A DNA stretch of 64,000 nucleotides, from assembly GCA_965140555.1 (NCBI GenBank), contig OZ223259.1, forward strand, positions 186,001-250,000, read 5' to 3'. The notes under the pieces are model-generated. The model did no database searches and was not told the origin of the DNA. It saw only the letters and a program-made list of their open reading frames with translations. Position 1 is the stretch's first letter; each line of letters opens with the position of its first letter. Position numbers and translations under genes: made by a program. Positions 56,660-64,000 of this stretch are shown one piece after another. The DNA is from UBA1351 sp965140555. Its GTDB lineage: Bacteria > Bacillota > Clostridia > Lachnospirales > Vallitaleaceae.

Positions 56660-57751
56660 CTATAATCTTTTTAAGCTATCAATATAGTTCAGTGATTTTT
56701 CTCTTTCAGAATTTAATTTCATATCAACTTCCAAGTAATTAATCTTCTTATAATTTTCAAATGATTTATTTTTACTAATAATTCGATTCGATAAGCCAAA
56801 CATGTCTAATGTATTTTGTATTCTTGAATTCACTTTTGCTGGTTCAGGTAGTAACTCTACAAATAGTTCTTTTTTGAAATTTATCGAAAAAGCAATACCA
56901 TGGAACGAGTTCGTCACAACATATTTTGCTCCATAAAATAATGATAGCCATTCACTTGGACTTATTTTTGCTTTATTTTTCATTCCCATTCTTTTATAGA
57001 AGCGGTCGTTAATATAAATAACCTTTGTATTAGTTCTCTTTCCAATTTCTTTTGCGAATTTTAAGATTGATTTTGTCTCTGAAATTAAATACACTAACAC
57101 GTAATCTTCACTATTATTAACAATATCCATATAACTTGTCCATTCATTCTTTGTTAGTAATAAAGTTGGATCTAATACTACTGGTACTTCTTTACCAAGT
57201 AATTTCTTGATTATTTTTTTCCCTTGTTGTTCTCTAGTTGATATTTTATTAAAACTACTTAACAATTCTCGATATTCTGCTTTATATATCTCTGGAATAT
57301 TTTCAACACCAAAACTTGCTGCATAAGAGAGTTTTTTCTCGCTTTTATCTACAAAATCTAGAAAATAGGTTTTATCAAATCCGGCGCTAATATAGTTCCA
57401 TACCTGATCACTGCCCACAATAAATGCAGCATATTGACTAGCATCACTTTTTAATTCTTCTGTTTCAAAATACGCTTTATCACTTATACTAATATATTTT
57501 TTAGAGAATCGATAAAAATGTTCGTGGTTATTTTTAGCAAATGCATTTTTCAGAAGTATTCTTGCAATTTTTCTTAGGTTAATCATATCCTTTAGTTTAA
57601 ATCCTTCATAATGCTTTTCAATGAAATTACTCCTATAATCAATAACTTCACTCTCAATACCTCTTTGCTTTAATACATCCTGTAATGCTAATGTCTGTAG
57701 TACTGCTCCAAAATTAATCGCTCTATGGAATGTAACAACACCATATTTCAT
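56660..57751 (-). CDS. Polysaccharide pyruvyl transferase family protein
   Basis: A 363-residue enzyme. The start YGVVTFHRAINFGAVLQTLA is the family hallmark, with AAFIVGSDQVWNY and a C-terminal ATNSFHGIA-like block (VVTNSFHGIAFSINF). Members such as CsaB and WcaK transfer pyruvate from phosphoenolpyruvate to sugars, forming acidic ketals. Here it probably modifies the capsule repeat. Given the SLH proteins in the window, a role in pyruvylating the wall polymer that binds SLH domains is an alternative. ATGA overlap with the gene upstream. Confidence 0.88.
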   Translation of the reverse strand: MKYGVVTFHRAINFGAVLQTLALQDVLKQRGIESEVIDYRSNFIEKHYEGFKLKDMINLRKIARILLKNAFAKNNHEHFYRFSKKYISISDKAYFETEELKSDASQYAAFIVGSDQVWNYISAGFDKTYFLDFVDKSEKKLSYAASFGVENIPEIYKAEYRELLSSFNKISTREQQGKKIIKKLLGKEVPVVLDPTLLLTKNEWTSYMDIVNNSEDYVLVYLISETKSILKFAKEIGKRTNTKVIYINDRFYKRMGMKNKAKISPSEWLSLFYGAKYVVTNSFHGIAFSINFKKELFVELLPEPAKVNSRIQNTLDMFGLSNRIISKNKSFENYKKINYLEVDMKLNSEREKSLNYIDSLKRL

Positions 57752-58944
57752 TTTGACCCCTCCATTAAATATTTAAAATTCTTATAATACGACTCTAAGT
57801 TATATTCTAAAACTGTTTCACGTGCTTTATTTTTTTTTGACAAGTAATATTCGTAATTATTTAACATTTTTGCTATAGCATGTGCCAAATCATTAATAAA
57901 ATTATTTGTGACCGGAACAATTTCACAAGATTCATTAGAAGCATATTCTGGTATTCCTCCTTTATTTGTAGTAATTACTGGTATGCCACTTGCTAAAGCT
58001 TCAATTATCACTAATCCTGCTGCTTCATTACCAATTGAAGGTGCAACTAAGATATCTGCTATTGCATAATATTTAGGTATATTGTTATGAGGAACATATC
58101 CCGTAAATATTATATTCTCACTTAATTGTTCTCCATATTTTATTAATTCCCTAGTATATTTATTAGTTTCATCACTACTAAACCAACTACTGCCAACAAT
58201 AACTAATCTACAATTTAAATGTTGGATTTTTTGATATGCTAATATTAATTCGTGTACTCCTTTTTCTTTCGAAAGCCTCCCACAATACATAACAATTTTT
58301 ACATGTTTTGATATACCATGTTCTCTACGAAATTTTTCTCTAAACTCATGATATTTATCACGATCAAACTTCTTTACATCAATTGCATTTTTTAGAATAA
58401 ATGTTTTTTCATTATTTTCTTCATCAATCTCGATTATTCTCTTTCTAATATACTCACTAATAGCAAATATCTTGTCGCAACTTGAGGTAATCCTTTTAGC
58501 TAAGGGTGTACCTTTATTAAGTATATCTGTATGCAAATGCAAGATTATTTTAGAAGATACCGACTTACTGAACTGAATTATTTGAGTATAATTACCTTCA
58601 ATCAACACTACATCGAAACCTGTATCATTAACTATTCTTATACATTCTTTTATGAAGTATGTCCTATGGCTAATTCTTCTCAAAGATAAAATCCTTAGTA
58701 CCCGCCAAAATAAGTTGTATGATTTTGCTTTAAATTCATTATTGTCAATTTCAATGAATTGAGTATTAGTAAAATTGCTAATACCATGTTTTATCTTTTC
58801 ATTTGTATGATTAAATATAACGAATTCAAAATAATTGTGTGAAATTTCATTTTGATTTATTATGTGCGTAGTAAGTGTTTCTATAGCCCCACCTAGTATT
58901 GCCGGTATAGGTAAACTTCCTGGAGAAATAATCGCTACCTTCAT
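57748..58944 (-). CDS. Glycosyltransferase family 4
   Basis: A 398-residue GT-B glycosyltransferase. The N-terminal acceptor side has SLPIPAILGGAIETLTTHI. The C-terminal donor domain has YCGRLSKEKGVHELI and the nucleotide-sugar-binding segment EAAGLVIIEALASGIPVITT. A retaining enzyme adding one sugar to the capsule repeat on the cytoplasmic side of the membrane. Start and stop both overlap neighbours (ATGA), which shows a tightly packed operon. Confidence 0.92.
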   Translation of the reverse strand: MKVAIISPGSLPIPAILGGAIETLTTHIINQNEISHNYFEFVIFNHTNEKIKHGISNFTNTQFIEIDNNEFKAKSYNLFWRVLRILSLRRISHRTYFIKECIRIVNDTGFDVVLIEGNYTQIIQFSKSVSSKIILHLHTDILNKGTPLAKRITSSCDKIFAISEYIRKRIIEIDEENNEKTFILKNAIDVKKFDRDKYHEFREKFRREHGISKHVKIVMYCGRLSKEKGVHELILAYQKIQHLNCRLVIVGSSWFSSDETNKYTRELIKYGEQLSENIIFTGYVPHNNIPKYYAIADILVAPSIGNEAAGLVIIEALASGIPVITTNKGGIPEYASNESCEIVPVTNNFINDLAHAIAKMLNNYEYYLSKKNKARETVLEYNLESYYKNFKYLMEGSK

Positions 58945-60134
58945 TTTAAATCTCCCCCCTTTAAAACAATTTTTGTATATTTTTCTTTCTCAAATTCTGA
59001 TATACTAATTCCCCAGAAGGTTGCTAGTATTGCGAAATACGTTGGTACAAATGCTAAATGACTACTCATAGAACTAACTAGAAAAATAGTTAATGATACC
59101 GCGAAAGATGGAGCTAAATTAGATCCTTCATTAATCATTGCACGTAAATATTTAACTAACTTAATTATTATAAGCATATATATCATTAATCCAATTAATC
59201 CGTAATCGAATAAAATTTCCAGAAAATCATTATGTGCTGATATACCTATCATAAAATTCACACCATCATATCCATGTCCAAATAAAATATTGATAAAATT
59301 TGATTCACTAATTATTTTTGCAACGTTGAAAAAAATCTCAATTCTACCTGATCCACCATCATCAAAAAGAGAAATAAACTTTGCAAGAACATCCAATCCC
59401 ATTTCCTTACTTAGATAATTATAAATAATACTGATTATTCCTATGAAGCCAACACTTGATACTAAGAATTTAAACTTATTTTTAATTGACCTTCCTTTTA
59501 ATTTACTTTCAATAAAATAATATATTATTAATGCGAATCCTATAGCTAAGATAACTGTTCTTTTCAATGAATATAGAATTGCAATGAGTGAAATCAATAA
59601 TACTATGCTTTTAATATACCTATTCCTTATTTTTAATATGAATGGTATAGTCATTACGATATAATATACCGAATTTATTGTAAGTGCACTTCTGCTATAT
59701 ATATGATACCCCCCTATATTGATGTAGAAAAAAGATATCGTTACTATGAAAATACAAGCTATGCTTTTATACTTCTTGTCAATATTACTATTTTCACTCA
59801 ACATATTTGATAACATAAATACCGTAGGAAAAAACAGAACGTTTAGTAAACCTCCTAGTATATTAATTGGTCTGTTGATAAGTAAATATATAGACGATAT
59901 ATATAACATATAGACAATAATATATAGATGCATTATTTTAATTTTATTCCTCAAGATTTTAACGATTACTTCATAAAGTAGCCAAATGAATATTATATAT
60001 ATAGCAATATTTCTGATTTCTTGTTTAAATATTACGTTTTCTATATCAAATAATATTAATATATTTGTAAGCATAATATAAAACAACACAATAAAATATA
60101 ATAAAGTTTTAGAATTTTTAACATTAATAGTCAT
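58941..60134 (-). CDS. O-antigen ligase/polymerase-like membrane protein (Wzy)
   Basis: A 397-residue protein with about 11-12 hydrophobic helices and a larger outer loop (about 255-300: LFDDGGSGRIEIFFNVAKII, NILFGHGYDGVNFMIGISAHN). FGHGYD-x-AHNDFLEILFDYG is the pattern of the Wzy_C/O-antigen ligase family. It probably polymerises the repeat units exported by Wzx. The ATG at 60134 is preferred (GGAGAGGT 5-6 bases upstream); an ATG five codons earlier overlaps that site. Confidence 0.85.
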   Translation of the reverse strand: MTINVKNSKTLLYFIVLFYIMLTNILILFDIENVIFKQEIRNIAIYIIFIWLLYEVIVKILRNKIKIMHLYIIVYMLYISSIYLLINRPINILGGLLNVLFFPTVFMLSNMLSENSNIDKKYKSIACIFIVTISFFYINIGGYHIYSRSALTINSVYYIVMTIPFILKIRNRYIKSIVLLISLIAILYSLKRTVILAIGFALIIYYFIESKLKGRSIKNKFKFLVSSVGFIGIISIIYNYLSKEMGLDVLAKFISLFDDGGSGRIEIFFNVAKIISESNFINILFGHGYDGVNFMIGISAHNDFLEILFDYGLIGLMIYMLIIIKLVKYLRAMINEGSNLAPSFAVSLTIFLVSSMSSHLAFVPTYFAILATFWGISISEFEKEKYTKIVLKGGDLK

Positions 60135-60158
60135 AGGTAACCTCTCCATAATATGTAA

Positions 60159-61358
60159 TCAAGTTTCCCTAATTACTTTTTGATATATATTAATATACTC
60201 ATCATATCGTTCTTCTTTGTTGAAAAGTTTTGCTCGAGTAACACAGTCTTCAACTGTAATCTTTTTCTTTCTTAATGATGTAATTGCTGCTCGCAATTCT
60301 TTAGTCTTTCCTTTTTCAACAGTTATACCTGTTTTTTTATCAATAGCTTCAGAACTCCCTCCTGAATTAAATGTTATAACTGGAGTACCACATGCAAGTG
60401 ATTCAATATTAGTAGTTGGAAAATTATCTTCTAGTGTAGGATTTATAAATACATCAGATGCTGAATAAATACTTGCTAATTCATCTATTGAATTAGTTCT
60501 TTTTAAACCTATAATATTTTTTGGTAATTTCTTTAGCTGTTTATCATTAATACCCACTAAAATTATTATTTCATTTTCTTCAAGCAATTCAGATAACTCT
60601 AAAAAGTACCTAAATCCTTTTCTTTTAGACCAGTAGCTTGCAACTCCCAAAATTACAAATTTATTTTCAATCCCAAATTTTTCCTTTATATCATTTTTTT
60701 TCGGTTTGAATAACTCTAAATCAATCCCATTATTTATTACTATCACAGTTTTATTTTTCAAAAAAGATTGTTTTATTTGCATAGCAAGCCAATTTGAAGG
60801 TGTAATTAATGTTAAATTCTCAATTTTAGTAAATATTCGTTTTTTATCTAAAAATGATTCCTTTGATCTATCGAATATCAAGCTCTTGGGATAATCTTTA
60901 AGCGCAGGACAATTTTCGCACATTTTTTTCCATTTTTCACATTTGTTATACTCAAAGTATGCACAATGGCCTGTAAAACTCCAGCAGTCATGTAATGTCC
61001 AAACGATCTTCTTGTTTTTTAAAAATAAATAATCGAATAAAATTTCAACATTTATGTAATGCCCATGAATATTGTGTAAGTGAACAATATCAGGATCAAT
61101 TTCTTTAAGTTTCTTAACCAACTTTTTAGTAGCTATTTTAGAATAAAAACCATGCTTTCCAAAAAGCCTTGTTGCTATTTGATGCAATCTAACATTTATT
61201 AACCCACCAAATTTGATACCGTTTTTATACTCTGAGTCTCCAACACCATAAAAAATATAGTTCTCATATTTCACCTCATCTAACTTCTTACTTATTTCTA
61301 CAGCAATCCTACCTGTACTTCCTATTCCACAATATGAATTTATTTGAACAACTTTCAC
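60159..61358 (-). CDS. Glycosyltransferase (GT4/WcaC-like)
   Basis: A 399-residue GT-B transferase. It starts VKVVQINSYCGIGSTGRIA, contains VHLHNIHGHYINVEI and a Cys-rich patch (HDCWSFTGHCAYF, CEKWKKMCENCPAL) that recurs in WcaC/WbaZ-type enzymes, and the donor site EDNFPTTNIESLACGTPVI. The GTG at 61358 is preferred as start since it overlaps the stop of the upstream capG gene (GTGA) and begins at the conserved region; an ATG six codons earlier lies within capG. Likely transfers a sugar of the repeat, possibly FucNAc. Confidence 0.88.
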   Translation of the reverse strand: MKVVQINSYCGIGSTGRIAVEISKKLDEVKYENYIFYGVGDSEYKNGIKFGGLINVRLHQIATRLFGKHGFYSKIATKKLVKKLKEIDPDIVHLHNIHGHYINVEILFDYLFLKNKKIVWTLHDCWSFTGHCAYFEYNKCEKWKKMCENCPALKDYPKSLIFDRSKESFLDKKRIFTKIENLTLITPSNWLAMQIKQSFLKNKTVIVINNGIDLELFKPKKNDIKEKFGIENKFVILGVASYWSKRKGFRYFLELSELLEENEIIILVGINDKQLKKLPKNIIGLKRTNSIDELASIYSASDVFINPTLEDNFPTTNIESLACGTPVITFNSGGSSEAIDKKTGITVEKGKTKELRAAITSLRKKKITVEDCVTRAKLFNKEERYDEYINIYQKVIRET

Positions 61359-62488
61359 TGTATTCCATTCCCCCAAACAACCCTATTCACATAATCTGTG
61401 TATGATAAAATTATCCTCAGCACCTTATCAGATACATTCGGCATACTATAATCAGCTACTAATCTCAATGTATCTTTATCTTGAGTTTCTAAGACTTCTA
61501 ACCCCTGCAGAATTCTTTCTTTCTTAAGACCAACCATCATCACTGATGCTTCTTCCATTGCTTCTGGTCTTTCATGCGCTTGCCTAATATTCAGAGCTTT
61601 AAATCTAAGGATTGAGGACTCTTCGCTTATAGTTCCACTATCACTCAAAACAGCCTTTGCATACTTTTGAAGTTTCACATAATCATTGAACCCAAGAGGT
61701 TTCATTATCTTAACCAATGTATTGAACTCAATCTTTTTAGCTTCAATCATTTTTCTCGTTCTAGGATGTGTACTGACAATTAATGGCATCTGGTATTTTT
61801 TTGTAATCGTATTTAAACTATCTACTAAATCCATAAAATTCTGTTCAGAGCTGATATTCTCTTCTCTGTGAGCAGATATAACAAAGTACTTCCCATCTTC
61901 GAGTCCTAATCTTTCAAGTACGTCTGATTTCTCAATATCTTCTTTTCTAGAGTCAAGAACTTCAAGCATCGGACTTCCAGTCTTTATTACTCTATCTGCT
62001 GGAATGCCTTCTCTTAATAGGTATTCTCTAGCAATGTCACTATAGGTTAGATTGATATCTGCTGTATGATCAACGATTTTTCTGTTTGTTTCTTCTGGCA
62101 CTCTCTGATCAAAACATCTATTTCCAGCTTCCATATGGAAAATTGGTATCTGCTTTCTCTTAGCAGCTATAGCGCATAAGCAACTATTTGTATCACCTAG
62201 CACAAGGAATGCATCTGGTTTTACTTCCTCAAGGATTGGATCAATTTTAACTAAAATATTTCCGATTGTTTCAACAGCCGTTCCCGTAGCCGCATTAAGG
62301 AAATAGTCCGGCTTCTTCAGATTGAAGTCATTAAAGAATACTTCATTCAGTTCATAGTCATAGTTCTGTCCAGTATGAATAAGAACATGTTCAATCGCTT
62401 CAGATTCATCTAATTTATTTATAACAGCTGACAGTCTTATTATTTCTGGCCTTGTGCCTACGACTGTCATTACTTTTAATCTCTTCAT
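61355..62488 (-). CDS. capG: UDP-sugar 2-epimerase of UDP-FucNAc synthesis
   Basis: A 377-residue non-hydrolysing 2-epimerase of the WecB/MnaA superfamily. GTRPEIIRLS, HTGQNYDYELNEVFF, HMEAGNRCFDQRVPEETNR, SDSGTISEESS and RQAHERPEAME are seen. NRCFDQRVPEE and RQAHERPE are features I associate with the CapG/FnlC branch, which converts UDP-2-acetamido-2,6-dideoxy-L-talose to UDP-N-acetyl-L-fucosamine, rather than with UDP-GlcNAc epimerases. The order capE-capF-capG supports this. Start at 62488 by GGAGG eight bases upstream. Confidence 0.9.
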   Translation of the reverse strand: MKRLKVMTVVGTRPEIIRLSAVINKLDESEAIEHVLIHTGQNYDYELNEVFFNDFNLKKPDYFLNAATGTAVETIGNILVKIDPILEEVKPDAFLVLGDTNSCLCAIAAKRKQIPIFHMEAGNRCFDQRVPEETNRKIVDHTADINLTYSDIAREYLLREGIPADRVIKTGSPMLEVLDSRKEDIEKSDVLERLGLEDGKYFVISAHREENISSEQNFMDLVDSLNTITKKYQMPLIVSTHPRTRKMIEAKKIEFNTLVKIMKPLGFNDYVKLQKYAKAVLSDSGTISEESSILRFKALNIRQAHERPEAMEEASVMMVGLKKERILQGLEVLETQDKDTLRLVADYSMPNVSDKVLRIILSYTDYVNRVVWGNGIQ

Positions 62489-62491
62489 CAA

Positions 62492-63601
62492 TTATACCTC
62501 CAAATAATAAGTATCAGGTTTTTCAGGATTAAATGGCTCATTGGCCCACATTATCGTAACCATGTCTGTATCACCAAGATTCTCAATGTTGTGTGTATAA
62601 CCCGTTGGTATATCTACCACTTCCATTTTGTCACCACTTACGAAATACTCTAAAACTTCTTCTGATTCTATCTTCCTGAACCGAATTACACCTTTGCCAC
62701 TTACAACTAAGAACTTCTCATTCTTCGTGTGATGCCAATGATTCCCTTTTGCAATTCCAGGTTTAGATATATTAACTGAAACCTGACCACGATCAGGCGT
62801 TTTAATGAACTCCGTAAAAGCTCCCCTTTGATCTACATTCATCTTTAAATCATAACTAAACTGGTCTTCTGGTAGGTAGCTTAGATATGTACTGTAAAGC
62901 TTTTTTGTAAATACATCCGACATGTTCGGTACTGACCTATCCTCTCGACTCTTCTTGAATGAATAAATCAAATCTACTATCTCGCCTAAAGTAATTGTAT
63001 GTACCTCGGGTACTTCACAGAATGAATCTACTCTATTTTCTTTATCTTCTAATACATTAATCAACTCATTTACTACATCATCTATATAAACAAGATTCAT
63101 TACTACGCTTGAATCATTCACTTGAATAGGCAAAGAATGAGCAATATTATGACAGAAAGTAGCTACAGCACTGTTATAATTAGGTCTACACCACTTACCA
63201 AATACATTGGGAAATCTGAAAACAAGAACTTTAGATCCAGTTTCTTTGCCATAAGAAAATAAGAGGTCTTCTCCCGCCTTCTTGCTTTCACCATAAGGAT
63301 TGTGTAGCTCAGCTTGAATGGAAGACGAAATCATCACCGGGGAGGTATTGTTATGTTTTTTTAGAAAATCTAATAGCTTGGAGGTGAAACCAAAGTTACC
63401 TTCCATGAACTCCGTTTCTTCTTTTGGACGGTTAACTCCAGCAAGATGAAACACAAAATCAGTCTCTTTACAATACTCATCAAGTAGAGAAGGATCTGTA
63501 TCTCGATCATATTCAAAAATATTGTCATACTTTCTATTTCTCAATTCTGCAATTAAATTTTTCCCTATGAAACCTTTTGCCCCAGTAACTAAAATTTTCA
63601 T
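62492..63601 (-). CDS. capF: Bifunctional reductase/epimerase of UDP-FucNAc synthesis
   Basis: A 369-residue two-domain enzyme. Residues 1-about 245 are a short-chain dehydrogenase-like reductase (GAKGFIGKNL, NAD(P)-binding; YGESKKAGEDL with the Tyr-x-x-x-Lys pair). Residues about 255-369 are a metal-binding cupin (GNHWHHTKNEKFLVVSGKG). This combination is CapF/FnlB, which epimerises at C3 in the cupin and reduces at C4 in the SDR domain. Start overlaps the capE stop (TAATG). Confidence 0.94.
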   Translation of the reverse strand: MKILVTGAKGFIGKNLIAELRNRKYDNIFEYDRDTDPSLLDEYCKETDFVFHLAGVNRPKEETEFMEGNFGFTSKLLDFLKKHNNTSPVMISSSIQAELHNPYGESKKAGEDLLFSYGKETGSKVLVFRFPNVFGKWCRPNYNSAVATFCHNIAHSLPIQVNDSSVVMNLVYIDDVVNELINVLEDKENRVDSFCEVPEVHTITLGEIVDLIYSFKKSREDRSVPNMSDVFTKKLYSTYLSYLPEDQFSYDLKMNVDQRGAFTEFIKTPDRGQVSVNISKPGIAKGNHWHHTKNEKFLVVSGKGVIRFRKIESEEVLEYFVSGDKMEVVDIPTGYTHNIENLGDTDMVTIMWANEPFNPEKPDTYYLEV

Positions 63602-64000
63602 TATCTATCCCAACTTTCCAACTGTTCTCTTACATAATCAAGCCGAAGTAACTTTTCTTTAATTTGTTCAATATTAAGCCTTTCCGTATTATGCGAATTG
63701 TACTCATCTTCAGATGAAAGCTTTTGATCTCCTTCAACAAAGTACTTGTCATAGTTTAAATCTCTCTTATCAGCTGGCACTCTATAAAATCGACCCATAT
63801 CTTTTGCTACAACATTCTCTTCCTTAGTTAAAAGTGTTTCATACAACTTCTCCCCATGACGAGTTCCTATAACTTTAATTTCATTGTCTGTATTAAAGAG
63901 TTCTTTAACAGCTTGTGCTAAATCCCCGATGGTTGAAGCTGGAGACTTTTGAACCATAATGTCTCCTGCTTCAGCGTTTTGAAAAGCGAATACTACAAGC
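63601..64000 (-). CDS. capE: UDP-GlcNAc 4,6-dehydratase/5-epimerase, C-terminal part
   Basis: The 5' part lies beyond the right edge. The visible 133 residues (from VVFAFQNAEAGDIMVQKSPA) contain VIGTRHGEKLYETLL and end YVREQLESWDR, the C-terminal part of CapE/FnlA-type SDR enzymes of the Polysacc_synt_2 family. First of the three enzymes making UDP-N-acetyl-L-fucosamine. Whether the operon starts here or farther upstream is not visible. Confidence 0.92.
   Translation of the reverse strand, partial: LVVFAFQNAEAGDIMVQKSPASTIGDLAQAVKELFNTDNEIKVIGTRHGEKLYETLLTKEENVVAKDMGRFYRVPADKRDLNYDKYFVEGDQKLSSEDEYNSHNTERLNIEQIKEKLLRLDYVREQLESWDR

Overview
The window looks like a chromosomal segment of a low-GC, Gram-positive anaerobe of the class Clostridia (Lachnospirales-like). 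The signs are strong AGGAGG ribosome-binding sites, many YesM/YesN-type two-component systems, lipoprotein sugar-binding proteins, LacI/AraC-controlled glycosidase operons, SLH-domain surface proteins and IS21/IS110 relics. No tRNA, rRNA or CRISPR array was seen. Genus assignment is inference only.

Layout. (1) 1-12.9 kb, mostly minus strand: a YesN/YesM pair cut by the left edge; a LacI-binding protein-permease-permease-GH42 beta-galactosidase unit; a single GH127 beta-L-arabinofuranosidase; and, divergent from it, an AraC regulator. (2) 12.95-15.75 kb: an unusual repeat-rich zone (a hairpin element, a GC-rich tandem array, an MCP gene lacking its 5' part, two tandem repeat families and a palindromic repeat that supplies the stop codon of the next gene). 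(3) 15.7-21.5 kb: an Lpl-type binding protein-permease-permease-GH127 operon. Its promoter is an almost exact architectural copy of the promoter of the first GH127 gene, with paired TTTTTGATA boxes, the same 41-bp gap, a TTTACC -35, a 17-bp spacer and a TATATT -10, so the AraC protein at 12.1 kb probably controls both. (4) 21.8-29.3 kb: a PHP phosphatase, a frameshifted pentapeptide-repeat gene and a frameshifted carboxylesterase, a MarR-GNAT fusion, a DUF6765-like protein, a DNA alkyl-transferase and a GH1 6-phospho-beta-glucosidase with a structured leader. (5) 29.5-34.4 kb: an ABC exporter with an intramembrane-sensing type two-component system. (6) 34.6-43.4 kb: a YesM/YesN-binding protein-permease-permease-GH67 alpha-glucuronidase locus for aldouronic acids from glucuronoxylan. 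(7) 43.5-48 kb: a second OmpR-type two-component system, an AraC/GyrI-like regulator and a GNAT enzyme. (8) 48.2-51.1 kb: two tandem SLH surface-protein genes. (9) 51.2-53.2 kb: a NERD gene cut by a mosaic of IS21 and IS3-like remnants. (10) 53.3-64 kb: a capsule/exopolysaccharide locus (CapE/CapF/CapG for UDP-N-acetyl-L-fucosamine, two glycosyltransferases, Wzy-like polymerase, pyruvyltransferase, HtrL/WlaTC-like protein, Wzx flippase). The middle of this locus is visibly richer in A and T than the rest and carries an IS110 fragment, both suggestive of transfer.

Taken together the first 43 kb is a plant cell-wall (arabinan/arabinogalactan and glucuronoxylan) foraging region. Several genes (22.8-24.7 kb and 51.0 kb) carry frameshifts, most of which fall in short homopolymers. 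These may be sequencing indels rather than true pseudogenes.
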